Below are positions 28,901 to 38,184 of a stretch of DNA of 64,000 nt, piece by piece; the first letter of the stretch is position 1; each line of letters starts with the position of its first letter. The notes beneath the pieces were generated by a model. The model did no database searches. It was not told the DNA's origin and saw only the letters and a list, made by a program, of their open reading frames with translations. Made by a program: the position numbers and the translations under genes. Source of the stretch: Crossaster papposus (taxonomy: Eukaryota; Echinodermata; Asteroidea; Velatida; Solasteridae); contig JBAIAA010000022.1 in NCBI GenBank assembly GCA_037893245.1, positions 1,488,001-1,552,000 on the forward strand, in the 5' to 3' direction.

Positions 28901-31291
28901 CAGGTAGTGGTTGTATTTTTGCACAAAGAAGGTTATTGCCAGTAATTCCCGACGGGTTACGCAGTAGTTCCGCTCACTTTTGGTGAGTGATCTGTTCCCA
29001 TATGCCAGTACGCGCTCGTTGCCGTCCTGTACTTGGGACAGCACGGCCCCGATGGCGAATCCGCTTGCGTCTGTGTCCAGGATAAATTCGACGTCCGCGC
29101 TAGGGTAAGCCAATATCGGAGCAGATGTCAAGCATAGTTTGAGTGTCTTGAATGCTTCTTGGCATTCACTGGTCCACTTGAACCCTCTTCCCTTCTCAGT
29201 CAACCGATGAAGTGGGCGAGCGATCCCAGCAAATCCTCTAATGAACCGTCTGTAATACGAAACGAGGCCAATGAAACTTCGCACGTCGGTGGTTGTCATT
29301 GGTTGTGGCCAGTCTTGGACGGCTTTGACCTTCTCCGGATCCGTGGAAACTCCTTCGGCGGAGACAACATGGCCAAGAAACACTACCTCCTCCTGGAACA
29401 GCCTACATTTCTTGGGCTTCAGTTTCAAGTTTGCTCTACGAAGCCTCTCGAGGACCAGACACAGTCTCTGCATATGTTGCTCGAAGGATCTGCCAAAGAC
29501 TATCACGTCGTCCAGGTAAAGAACTGCCACCTGCCATTGCAGCCCCTCCAACACCCGCTCCATCAGGCGCTCAAATGTGGAAGGGGCATTACAAAGTCCG
29601 AAAGGCATTGTCACAAATTGGTATAGTCCCCCACGCCCCGTGCTAAAAGCGGTCTTTGGCCTGTCTTCCTCTGCTACCTCCACTTGCCAATACCCAGAGG
29701 CAAGGTCCAGCGTCGTGAAAAGTCGGGACCCTGTGAGTGAATCCAAATTGTCTTCTATACGCGGCAGTGGGTGAGCGTCTTTTTTAGTCACGTCATTCAA
29801 TTTCCTGTAGTCAATGCAGACTCTGACCGAACCGTCCTTTTTCTTGACCAATACGATCGGTGAGCACCATGGGCTATCAGACTGCTCAATTACACCCTGA
29901 GCAAGCATCTTTGCTACCTCCCGGTCTGCTACTTCTCGTTGGCTAATGGGAACTCGTCTCGGCCTCTGTCTAATTGGCTGGGCATTCTCTGTCACAATGC
30001 GGTGCTTGGCAAGGCTGGTCCTGCCGATGTCTCCCTCCCCTGTGGAAAATGCATCGCCATATTCTCGCAATAATGATGCCAGTTTTTCTCGTTCTTCCAC
30101 GTTCAGATTCTTGCAGCTCAGTTCAAACATGTTTTCCAGGTGTTCTGGAACCTCCAAAGCGGCTCGGGTAACGTCGCTGCCTTCCGCGGTCTGGGGCTCC
30201 GTGAACTTAGATTGGCGTTTATTTCCCCCGGTCGTCACACTGTCCACGGGATCAAGTATAGCAGCGTCGGTGCCTTCTCGCAGCATCCTGGGCTCTGATG
30301 ATGGATTCAAGAACCTCACAGGGATCACTGAGTCTCGTACTCCAACCAGAGCACTGGCTACCAGCAAACTGTGGTCTTCCACTACCTTGTTCCTGTTCTG
30401 CAACACTCCCCAGGTGGGCATTACCCCGGGACCGTTCTGTACCACCTGGCATTCTATAATGACTTCAGTTAAAGGTGGTACCACTACAGTCTCTGTCATC
30501 CGAACACGACAGGTTATTGGTTCCCCTGCGAAGGCTTGCATTGGCATCCGGTACTTGCCTATTTGTAGGCACTCGTCTTCCCAGAGCAATGTGCATTTGT
30601 GCTCCCGCAGAAAGTCAAGTCCGAGGATTGCTTGATCACTGACGTCAGCGACCCACATCATGTGGTCTACCTTGCATTCTCCAAGCACAACTTTCATCTT
30701 GGCTCTCCCCACCACATGTAGTCCACTTCCATCAGCTTGGCGAAAGGTGCGGTCGGGGGGGATGAGGGGCGGCTTCAGTGGCAGTGTTATTCTTTCATAA
30801 AGACGAGAGGAAATGAAGCTCTCCGTTGCCCCGGTGTCCAGTAAGAAACTGGTAGTCACATCCTCTAGTCTCCCTCTCACGTATAATCCAGATATCGTTG
30901 AAAACGAGGATCTCAGCCCAGCCCCTGAGTTGCGAGGCCGGAGTTCCTTCTCCATCGTCAATTTAGAAGAGTTTTCAAGCGCGTTCCTTGGCGAACAGGA
31001 CTCCAGCGGGACGGAGTTATTGGACGCAGGAGCAGGTACAACCTGCACCGTCGGGGCGGCCCGTTTTGGCGGAGTCGCCGACGCGAATGAGGTTGCACTC
31101 ACTAGCGGTGCTACCTGCACCGGCGGGGCGGCCCGTTTTGGCGGAGCCGCCGACGAGGTTGCACTCACTAGTGGTGCCACCTGCACCGGCGGGGCAACCC
31201 ATTTTGGCGGAGTCGCCGACGCGGATGAAGTTGCACTCACTAACGGTGCTACTTGCTCCGGCGGGGCGGCCCACGTTTGCGGGGCCTCCAA
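25979..31291 (-). CDS. Gypsy pol polyprotein with C-terminal C2H2 zinc fingers
   Basis: The frame is uninterrupted. Counting from a TTG at 31291 gives 1770 residues, and the frame is open further upstream into gag in the -1 phase. Order: Pro-rich linker (10-95), protease LLDTGATES (about 150), RT with MPFGLCNAPSTF and YLDD (592-595), RNase H from DTDAS (739) to NADALSR, a second Pro-rich array (902-955), integrase HHCC (about 1071-1116) and D-D-E core (D about 1143, D1203, E1239), a third Pro-rich array (1440-1505), then two C2H2 fingers (1577-1598 and 1605-1625) and a tail of about 145 residues. The core enzymes copy and integrate the element. Fingers at the end of pol are not standard for the group. 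No ATG start is needed if it is made by frameshift. Confidence 0.95.
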   Translation of the reverse strand: MEAPQTWAAPPEQVAPLVSATSSASATPPKWVAPPVQVAPLVSATSSAAPPKRAAPPVQVAPLVSATSFASATPPKRAAPTVQVVPAPASNNSVPLESCSPRNALENSSKLTMEKELRPRNSGAGLRSSFSTISGLYVRGRLEDVTTSFLLDTGATESFISSRLYERITLPLKPPLIPPDRTFRQADGSGLHVVGRAKMKVVLGECKVDHMMWVADVSDQAILGLDFLREHKCTLLWEDECLQIGKYRMPMQAFAGEPITCRVRMTETVVVPPLTEVIIECQVVQNGPGVMPTWGVLQNRNKVVEDHSLLVASALVGVRDSVIPVRFLNPSSEPRMLREGTDAAILDPVDSVTTGGNKRQSKFTEPQTAEGSDVTRAALEVPEHLENMFELSCKNLNVEEREKLASLLREYGDAFSTGEGDIGRTSLAKHRIVTENAQPIRQRPRRVPISQREVADREVAKMLAQGVIEQSDSPWCSPIVLVKKKDGSVRVCIDYRKLNDVTKKDAHPLPRIEDNLDSLTGSRLFTTLDLASGYWQVEVAEEDRPKTAFSTGRGGLYQFVTMPFGLCNAPSTFERLMERVLEGLQWQVAVLYLDDVIVFGRSFEQHMQRLCLVLERLRRANLKLKPKKCRLFQEEVVFLGHVVSAEGVSTDPEKVKAVQDWPQPMTTTDVRSFIGLVSYYRRFIRGFAGIARPLHRLTEKGRGFKWTSECQEAFKTLKLCLTSAPILAYPSADVEFILDTDASGFAIGAVLSQVQDGNERVLAYGNRSLTKSERNYCVTRRELLAITFFVQKYNHYLYGNRFRVRTDHRPLKWLHGVKEPQGQLARWLQKLSIYDFVIEHRPGSQHSNADALSRKCFPQCVHEVEPEQIAAGKELHVGSLRRGGHQARMVTEVQHSTYSMSTPPVQAAPTVQAALVRAAPPVQAAPPVQAAPPVQAAPVQAAPPVQVIPPVTAPIVQSERLSLSRPISTSAGESSISERAEDVFPENVALSQSKDEDLKEVLTWLEGQGKRPSWDEISSRSKELKFWWARYEQLVVRHGTLYICWEAVRPTERARLRLVVPPDLRSSVMGHFHDQKTAGHLGIAKTFSRLCRSDFYWPSMRQSSRRWVQNCQKCQKRKQPSRAKRAGMVHYQVGAPLERVAVDIMGPLPITDRGNRCIMVVGDYFTKWTECYPIPDQKAKTVATKIVEEFVARFGVPLELHSDQGRDFESAVFREMCVLLGLKKTRTTPYHPRSDGMIEWFNRTIENMLSLWVNKSQTDWDQHLALLTMAYRSSEHESTKETPNAMMLGREVAMPVDLLVGSSPHGEPVMTTDYAQKLQDRLHLAHEVTRETLGKTMRLQKRHYDRNVKRVLYSEGTVVWLHQKHRVKGRSPKLELNWTGPFVIVNRLSDVVYRIQKNPRAKPVVVHADRLKLCHGVSKEDCGFKRQPPAGRHTYPSVPATPPGPATPPAHTAPLQPATPPAHTAPPEPVTPPGPATPPAHTAPLQPATPPAHTAPPEPATPPVPTTRAGAGPRHTAGGPACAEAGETIDSQQRTRRGRVVRKPARFLTHIQSDLSGKVGTDVNMADRPCSSSGYLCKTCGKTYASVYGRRRHQNAAHKGKQYECRVCSKLYRRPEYVARHMKSHAAVSASGSGASGQAEPPASAPSMPANPSPTSPGDVRRITSESGDGTLLFIGGQWFTARYVHTVGLTRCDSPRKAATHTKTSEAASQTETVLMREEYSTKTAESVEDPYTGVCTVRRTESRGVREPADVWWRTWNRDSAIPDSDQE
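26417..26563 (-). other. Two C2H2 zinc fingers at the pol C-terminus
   Basis: Finger 1 is CKTCGKTY...RRRHQNAAH and finger 2 is CRVCSKLY...VARHMKSH, joined by a short KGKQYE linker. Spacing fits C-x2-C-x12-H-x4-H and C-x2-C-x12-H-x3-H. They could bind DNA, RNA or chromatin proteins and so steer integration; that role is inference. Confidence 0.9.
26740..26990 (-). repeat. Pro/Thr-rich minisatellite in pol (integrase to finger linker)
   Basis: Repeats encode ATPPAHTAP.(Q/E)P units in pol. The DNA shows GCGGGGTGGCTGGC-type repeats of 30-60 bp. Confidence 0.8.
28427..28590 (-). repeat. PPVQAA-coding minisatellite in pol (RNase H to integrase linker)
   Basis: Repeats of CACCGGCGGGGC-like 18-bp units encode APPVQA repeats between RNase H and integrase. 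Confidence 0.8.
31000..31290 (-). repeat. Pro-rich minisatellite in pol (before protease)
   Basis: Three to four units of about 69-75 bp encode PPVQVAPLVSATS-type repeats. They share the CACCGGCGGGGC core with the linker array at 28427-28590. Confidence 0.8.
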
Positions 31292-31359
31292 CGCCGTTAT
31301 GTCAGAGTTGAGCCTGCTGTCAGTTCTGGCTGGACTTTGGCTCTCAAACCCAGCCCCCT

Positions 31360-32460
31360 TTAGTTTAATGGTGGTGATTTCCTCGCAGCCTGAGGACAGT
31401 CTGCTCGGAAGTGCTCTAAGCTACCGCAAACCCAGCATCCTGGTCTCCATTCTTTGGTGCTGGCCTTTCTCTGCTTGTCTAGAGTTGTCATCACATTCTG
31501 GAGCACTTTGACAATTCCAGCTGTTTCAGTACGGGCTTGAGCATCCTGTCGTTCATCTTCCGCCGTCTTGACTGTTCGTGAGCGACCCACCTTTTCGGCC
31601 TTTAGCCACGCCTCTGCTTCAGCTGTAATTTCCACCGCGTCGTCTAGGGTTTTAGGTTTGCCCTGGAACAAAGCCTGTTTCAAGTCGAACTCAACCAGAG
31701 CGTTCTTGAATTGTTCAATGGCAAATTCTTCTTGGAACACCGGTCCGCTGTCTGGGTATGCTCGTCTGACAAGCTTTCTAATTGCCTGTCCAAGCTCTGC
31801 AACGGTCTCGCCAGTTCGCCTCTTTCTAGTTGACAGTTCGGCTCGGTGTCGTATCCGCTGTCGTTTCGACCCAAAGCGGTGGTCCAGCGCCTTTACCAGT
31901 TCCAGGTAGTTTGACTGTGACTCCTTACTGAGAGAGCAGGCTACTTCCAACGCCGGTCCTTTCAGGGCCACGAGCAGGTAATCGGCCATGCCTGGCATTT
32001 CCCAGTTGTTGATTTTTGCTACCCGCTCAAAGTGCACTAAATATTCTTCAAGGCAAGTCAAGCCATCAAACTCGCGGGCCTTCATCCTCGACGCAGCTGC
32101 GGTGGCAGTCCCACTCGCGGTGCGCCGGTCCGCGCCGGCAACAGGAGTACCGCTCTCAGCGGTCCCCCCGTTCCCCGCGGCCGCGGCCCCCGTCGAGCTT
32201 GGTCCGCCACCCGAAGCCGCTACGGGATCATCAAGGCACAGAGTTTCGTGGGACTTACCTGCTGTCTTCGTGGTACCCGAAGATTCTCCGAACTCTCTCT
32301 TGAGCTGTTCTTTCAGATCGGTCAGTATTTGTCTCTGACCACCTTCCCATGGTGTACTGTGCTCTAGTAGGGTACTTGCTTCCCTTTCCATTTCCAACAA
32401 CGATCTTCCGATCTCGTCGAGGGTCGTTTGTATGTCTGCAAACGAACTGTAGCTAGCCAT
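31360..32460 (-). CDS. Gypsy gag polyprotein
   Basis: The gene encodes 366 residues from ATG 32460. The N-terminal part is helical (FADIQTTLDEIGRSLLEMER). The centre matches retrotransposon capsid style (FDGLTCLEEYLVHFERVAKI, DYLLVALKGPALEV). Near the C-terminus is one zinc knuckle CWVCGSLEHFRADC (CX2CX4HX4C) for RNA packaging. It ends in TAA at 31360-31362. Pol continues in the -1 frame over this end. It is intact, matching the young LTRs. Confidence 0.93.
   Translation of the reverse strand: MASYSSFADIQTTLDEIGRSLLEMEREASTLLEHSTPWEGGQRQILTDLKEQLKREFGESSGTTKTAGKSHETLCLDDPVAASGGGPSSTGAAAAGNGGTAESGTPVAGADRRTASGTATAAASRMKAREFDGLTCLEEYLVHFERVAKINNWEMPGMADYLLVALKGPALEVACSLSKESQSNYLELVKALDHRFGSKRQRIRHRAELSTRKRRTGETVAELGQAIRKLVRRAYPDSGPVFQEEFAIEQFKNALVEFDLKQALFQGKPKTLDDAVEITAEAEAWLKAEKVGRSRTVKTAEDERQDAQARTETAGIVKVLQNVMTTLDKQRKASTKEWRPGCWVCGSLEHFRADCPQAARKSPPLN
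31363..31369 (-). promoter_or_regulatory. Candidate -1 frameshift site at the gag end
   Basis: On the element strand the sequence is A TTA AAC directly before the gag TAA. It differs by its first base from the classic slippery heptamer T TTA AAC. A -1 slip here enters the pol frame, which I read open from this point to the pol body. Confidence 0.45.
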
Positions 32461-32490
32461 TTTTGTCGCTGTCCGTTGTGCAAATCAAAA

Positions 32491-32508
32491 TCCCAGCGGC
32501 TGCCACCA
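32491..32508 (-). promoter_or_regulatory. Gypsy primer-binding site
   Basis: Two bases after the 5' LTR the element strand reads TGGTGGCAGCCGCTGGGA. It starts with the TGG that pairs with a tRNA CCA end and resembles the tRNA-Leu class. The exact tRNA is unverified. Confidence 0.6.
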
Positions 32509-32510
32509 TT

Positions 32511-32890
32511 TGTAGCGTGGTCTTTCAGGGTTCTTTTCCTACTTGCCGCAAAACGCGTGAACAAACAGGATGCATACAAATCTCTGCTTTGCACAACTTT
32601 ATTCCGACTTCCAGGCTGGTTTTACCTACAGCTCGGTCTTTTCTAGCACTTCTCCAGCCCAACTTTTACACACAACTCATTTGTTACACCGTTCAAAACA
32701 TACTCGTTTTCTTTGTTACATTTTGTATACAACACTTGGCTAACTGCCAATTTCCGCGGGCGCGCCTGCACTACCTATTGTCCACTCTTTCTAAAAATAG
32801 ACAGGCCATTTCCGGAGCTACTGTCCTGTAAAGAGTTCATGACCTCACAGTCAATAAGGGGCTCCGGCGGGAGAATAGGTGTTCGCTACA
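32511..32890 (-). repeat. Gypsy 5' LTR
   Basis: The 380-bp repeat contains the element's promoter and start of transcription by family analogy. It is flanked on the outside by GTAT. Confidence 0.95.
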
Positions 32891-32894
32891 GTAT

Positions 32895-34540
32895 CTTATT
32901 ATGATGGTTTGTGGTGAATACGCTTCCAATCAAATCGGAAGTAAAAGTTTATATATTGAAGTGTACATTCCCACGTTATGCAGATTGTAATGTACAAATA
33001 ACTGAATCGTTGCTAGTCAAAGAAAATATTTAAGTTTGTAAAAGCGAATTGAGTTGAATAAAATGTCAAAATCTATGATAAAATTCAAACATTGTGTAGG
33101 TCATAAACATATAGACAAGCTGAAAGTATAAGAATTGTATTGTATATAGCTATTTTTCAAGCAGTGAATCCCGGCGTGTGTGAGCGTAAACCAGCAAGAA
33201 TAAAACATGTAAAAATGTAATATGTAAACATATTTTGGTTGTTGCAAGTCTGTTGCAAGTACATGTACATGTATGGTTGGTTATCGTGGCTGAGATGAGA
33301 TTGGTCAATAGGTATAGGCTGGGTTCGGGCGGTCTGTTCTTGACTCGCGAAACTCGATTGTGTAAAACCCCGAATAATAGGTGGTGTGTGATCCTGTTCC
33401 GAGTGCAAGATTCTTGGGTCGCGTTTGAGCGCGACAACCGAATTTTGCGTGTCAAGAACAGACCGCCCGACGCGACGAACCAGTCTGAGTCACCGTTGGA
33501 GTAAATCGGATGTGCAGGGGCCGCATGTGCAGGGTTCACCAAGTTCATGTTGTTTTGTCAGGTACGTGACTTCATTTCCGGTCTGTATTTCCTCCAAAGC
33601 TCAAGGAGCCATTTCCATTGAGCTGCTAAGAACAATAAATTGGCTTAGCACAACAATGCCCTGCTCAGTTAAAAAGTTTAGACTCCATTGTTTTTTTCCG
33701 GGGCGCCTCCCAAATAAACCAGTTAAACATTCTACCTGAGTTTAAACCCTTTATAATTGTATGCATGTCTTGAGCTAAATCAATTAAGTAAAATAATAAT
33801 AATAATGAAGACCCCCCCCCCCCCCCCTTAAACACATTAAACACATTATGATAACTTTAGTGTTCAAGCGGCTTTGGCATTAAACCCAGTAAATGCGTTA
33901 ACATCAAAATCAATTTCAAAACATTCGCAGAACAGTATTTTTAAATCTTGATGTAGAGCGTAGAGATATGGAACTCGACAATTTGTTTTCATGATGTTTT
34001 GTATTAATAGGTTCCCTTTAATAATAATCGTGGCTAGAGTTGTTTCATAAAGGGAGCTCTACATACAACACGAACTGAACACTGAACAAATAACGACCAG
34101 TATACGTACAAGTCAGTGGTTCGAGTGGTCTTTCATTAAGGAAGTCACAATAAAATATTGTTCAAGGCACTTATCTAGCTAACCCGGTTTTTCCTTTAGC
34201 CTTGCTCTCTGGTTAAGATATTTCTCAAGAAAATTGGTAAACGTTAACAACAGCTGCATTCGAACCAGAGACCTTTCGATTAATAGCCCATCTCTCTATA
34301 CAAACTAGGCTATTGGCGAGTTAGTTAAGGACAGGGGTTCTTTAGAGTTTGTTAATAATAGATCAGTTGTCATTGTTCTTTTCATGATTACATGTTTACG
34401 CATTACCCAGCTGCCGAGGAAACAAATTGCGAACCGCTACACGTAAACGTGGTTTAAGTTCATGTATTGCCTTTTTGCCATGCAAACCTTTGAATCTCAT
34501 CTGTCTTTCTTTCATTGTTCAGTTGTGAGTGTCAATCACG
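32895..34540. other. Unique spacer with a hairpin and a C tract
   Basis: No gene was recognised. It holds an inverted repeat at 33326-33468, a poly(C) run at about 33811-33829 and otherwise AT-rich DNA. Confidence 0.45.
33326..33468. repeat. Short inverted repeat with 20-bp arms
   Basis: GGGCGGTCTGTTCTTGAC and its exact complement GTCAAGAACAGACCGCCC are separated by about 100 bp. The arm contains TGTTCT-like sequence. It could be a small MITE or a structured regulatory site; no flanking duplication was fixed. Confidence 0.6.
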
Positions 34541-35270
34541 AAGCACGCGTTTGAACGTGTCATCGACATCTATAAAACGTCAACTAATAAGATATGTTCA
34601 TTTCACATTTCAGTGTCGGTGACTGAAAGCCACATAAATGTAACTTCCGTCTCATGAATATTAAACGAGTCAGTGGTGTGTGATTGACAGCGCACCAGGG
34701 GCCACGCGTTTGAACGTGTCATCGACGTCTATAATGTCAACCAATAAGATGTGTTCATTTCACAGTGTCGGTGACTGAAAGTTGCATTTAACATCATGAA
34801 TATTAAACGAGTCAGTGGTGCGTGATTGACAGCGCACTAGGGGCCACGCGTTTGAACGTGTCATCGACGTCTATAAAATGTCAACCAATAAGATGTGTTC
34901 ATTTCACAGTGTCGGTGACTGAAAGTTGCATTTAACATCATGAATATTAAACGAGTCAGTGGTGCGTGATTGACAGCGCACCAGGGGCCACGCGTTTGAA
35001 CGTGTCATCGACGTCTATAAAATGTCAACCAATAAGATGTGTTCATTTCACAGTGTCGGTGACTGAAAGTTGCATTTAACATCATGAATATTAAACGAGT
35101 CAGTGGTGCGTGATTGACAGCGCACTAGGGGCCACGCGTTTGAACGTGTCATCGACGTCTATAAAATGTCAACCAATAAGATGTGTTCATTTCACAGTGT
35201 CGGTGACTGAAAGTTGCATTTAACATCATGAATATTAAACGAGTCAGTGGTGTGTGATTGACAGTGCGCT
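34541..35270 (+). repeat. Tandem ~144-bp promoter-like array upstream of C1q copy B
   Basis: Five units start at the CACGCGTTTGAACG motif near 34543, 34702, 34844, 34988 and 35132 (spacing 159, 142, 144, 144). Four have TATAAAA and four have CCAATAAG; each ends with TGATTGACAG (34681, 34823, 34967, 35111, 35255), a PBX-MEIS type site. The last unit runs into the C1q leader exon region. CCAAT lies downstream of TATA on the plus strand, so the layout is not a standard core promoter. Confidence 0.85.
35160..35166 (+). promoter_or_regulatory. TATA box candidate nearest to C1q copy B
   Basis: TATAAAA in the last array unit is 280 bp upstream of the exon 1 donor. It is the best-placed TATA element for a plus-strand start near 35190. 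Confidence 0.4.
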
Positions 35271-35439
35271 AGGGGCCAATTACAAACCGGGCAACGTTCC
35301 TCAGTCACTGCTTAGGAAATCACTGGCAAGTTTTTTAAGGCAGGAGCGCACGCTTTATTTCTCACAACGATCGCAACTCATCTTCGCCTTCGGCAGGACA
35401 GCCAGAGAGAGACCTGAACGCAAGAACGAGATTTACAAG
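35271..35439 (+). other. Noncoding leader exon 1 of C1q copy B
   Basis: It ends with the conserved donor ACAAG/GTAAGG at 35439. The upstream limit is uncertain because the start site is not known. Confidence 0.45.
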
Positions 35440-36370
35440 GTAAGGTTCTGTGACAGATGGAAACAGGCTTTTCAAGTCTTGAGATGAAATTAATGTTTGT
35501 ATTCCTTCTTGATTAGTGGTTCTTACAAAAGTATGTTTTAAACAAAACTCGTGAATAGAGTAAGTTGTGTCAGGTTATATTTTGACTCTCTGCTCCGCTG
35601 TCCATGTAAATGGTTGTAAAAAGCCGTTCATGTACTTGGGGTCCCCTATACATGTATAGAGTACCGAAGTCAATACGTCATCTTTTGTCTGTTGCCAAGG
35701 CAATTGGCTCCACACAAAAGTTACTCAACCATTTCCCTGTGCTTTTGCAATGGACGTTTCAGTCGACAAGTCGATGTCTGGAGCCATTGCTAGGACAACT
35801 GACGTCACAATTCGGTACTCTATACCCTTGATACTGTGCTTGATGTTCAGGCTGTTCCACCATCCTTCTGACATGCTTTAATGAGCACACACAGCCTACC
35901 CCAGCATCCTACCAAGCATCGTTTAGCATCATGTCAGAATCTGCCGCGTATCCTGTTCCAGAATCTTCCACCTCATGTCCACTGAACTCGGCACCATCCA
36001 CAACCCATACTGTTGTTAGCGCAAGCATCCCATCCTATTGATTTGTTTCACCACTCAATGCAAACCCTTAGGGCATAAGTCTTATTTAAAAGGGTTGGAG
36101 CAAACGTCAAATGTATTGTATTCCTTCTTTGCATCCACAGACTCCCCTTGCTATCTCCCCATTTTGTCATCATCTTTGTTACTTTCTTTTTAGGGACAGC
36201 TGCTCGCTTTGATAAAACATAATGATATCACAACATCAACAACAAACAAACAAACAAATTATAGCCTTTACGCTGACAACAGCCTCAAAGCGCTGTAAAA
36301 ATACATTAAAATAAACAAATAAAGAGACTTGTTGTGAGTTAAGGTGTTTGTTTTTTTGTATTATTTTCAG

Positions 36371-36440
36371 GTGACATTTAACTTCAGTCACTAAGATTTC
36401 TTCCCGGCGGCTGAGCTCTGATTAAGAACACCACGTCAAG
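36371..36440 (+). other. Noncoding leader exon 2 of C1q copy B
   Basis: 70 bp with the same acceptor and donor as copy A (1116-1185). Confidence 0.5.
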
Positions 36441-36517
36441 GTAGGCCTTACTGTATTAAAAACAAATAAACAAATAACGTTATATTTTTTAACATCGCCA
36501 CAAAACCATTGACGTAA

Positions 36518-36754
36518 CCAGTTCGCGCCAGATGACGTATATAAACGCAAAAAATCCCCAAATTCAAAACGGATGACGCATAAACACGCCAAGTTCAAGT
36601 TCGGAAATGTGTGTCAGCACCGCACAAGGCCGGAAATGCGTGGGTGTGCTACCCAGCACTATCAGCCTGAACACGCTTCGGATCGAGTTTCGTTAAAAAT
36701 AATCCCGCCCGTCAACTCGGCGATGTTAAAATAATCCCGGCGCGAACTGGTTAA
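36518..36754. mobile_element. MITE with CCAGTTCGCGCC termini (piggyBac-like), copy B only
   Basis: The 233-bp element has 12-bp perfect inverted ends CCAGTTCGCGCC / GGCGCGAACTGG. The right flank is TTAA and the left is an imperfect GTAA. Copy A has uninterrupted CGTATCTTAATTG here. TTAA targeting suggests a piggyBac-type non-autonomous element. Confidence 0.8.
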
Positions 36755-38184
36755 TTGTGAGGAGCTATAGCTAAACAATCAGCGAGACAAATTCTTAAAT
36801 ATTACCGTATTTACAGAGTTTTTCAGTCAGGATATTATATCTTTCCCAGTTATTTTAACACTAGTATCACACATTCTTATAACGACACTTTCGTCCCCGA
36901 ACATCGCCTAGCTCAATTCTCAATTAAAACAAATAGTTATCAATGAATGCCATTTTAGATCAAGTATTATTGCAATTTGTATACCTTTCTGATTCCTTCT
37001 AAAATTGTGAAATTCGTTTCACGGGGCTTTGGAAATTAAATAAAAAAATAACTAATGTTGGTGTTTTTTTGTCGTTTGTTTTAAGACTCTTGGTCATTTA
37101 AATACAAAAAAAATAACCATAACGTTTGATAGTAAACAGAACAAAATGCAACGACAACAGCGTCTAAATCTATTAAAATAAAAACAAAGCAAAATACCCA
37201 AACCACACATTAATTTACGACGAATCGCAATGCTCTAATTAAAATTATACTGCAACTTTAATCAAATCCCTTTGTAATTTTTGAAATTGAGAATCAAGAG
37301 TTGAGCTCGACGATGTTTGCGGACAAAATTAAAGTGCAAATATAATGAATTTCTGGAGAAGAGTGGTGGGGTTTGGCCCTACTGTATAGCTTGATTCAAA
37401 ACCCGTACGACACTCTTCCTCAAAAACGTTGTTCCGTCAAATTTGTTTTGCCGCTTTATACAAACCGACCAAAACGAACATCTGAAGTTATTTTGTATGC
37501 GCTCTACCCGAGAACCTTTTAATTCAATTTTTGTTTGCTTCTTTTTCTGTTTAATAATTAGTCCCTTTTGTAATTTATATTGTCTACTTTTGGTATTTTA
37601 TACAGAATGAAGATCTTGGTGGCAACCGTTCTTTCAATCGCCCTCCTTCTGGGTAACTCTGTCAAGCTCCGAGCTTCCGTCACTGGGCCGGTTGCCACGG
37701 ACGGTGATGTTCCAGCGTCTCGGGCGTGTCCGATGTGCTGCCAGGGACCTACTGCCGCACATGGTATACCAGGTTTAAATGGGCAGATCGGACCGATGGG
37801 ACCCTACGGCCAGCCGGGGTCAAAGGGCGACGCAGGTCAGCCGGGTCAAATTGGCGATATCGGGCCAATCGGTCCAATGGGTGAGCGGGGAGCACTTGGG
37901 AACGCTGGGCCTAAAGGTGACGATGGGATAGGTCAGCCCGGCAAGATAGGTCCGAAAGGTCTGCAGGGTGTAGTCGGAAGTCCTGGTCAGACTGGTGTCA
38001 AAGGTCAGAAGGGTGAGCCAGGGGAGACACCAGATGACTCCAACCAGCGGGTAGCATTCACCGCGGTGAGGACGAGCTACTCTGATGCCTCTACGAGTCA
38101 CGACACCCGTTTGCCCTTCCAGCAGACCGAGACGCTTCTGCCGGGTACCAGCTTCGATCTCGGGACCGGCACGTTCACGTGTAC

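Larger units (their letters stand above)
25206..32894 (-). mobile_element. Ty3/gypsy LTR retrotransposon, nearly intact
   Basis: The element spans 25210-32890 (7,681 bp) with two 380-bp LTRs, each starting TGTAGCG and ending CGCTACA. It is flanked by a 4-bp target duplication GTAT (25206-25209 and 32891-32894). Order on the minus strand is 5' LTR, primer-binding site, gag, pol (protease, RT, RNase H, integrase), C2H2 fingers, 3' LTR. I saw about one difference between the LTRs (G/C near 25512), implying a recent insertion. Integrase after RNase H places it in Ty3/gypsy. Confidence 0.96.

Noticed and set aside
26186..30635. Plus-strand frames of 100-230 codons over the gypsy pol gene
   Set aside because: They lie antisense to an intact pol with clear catalytic motifs and reflect its GC-rich codon structure.
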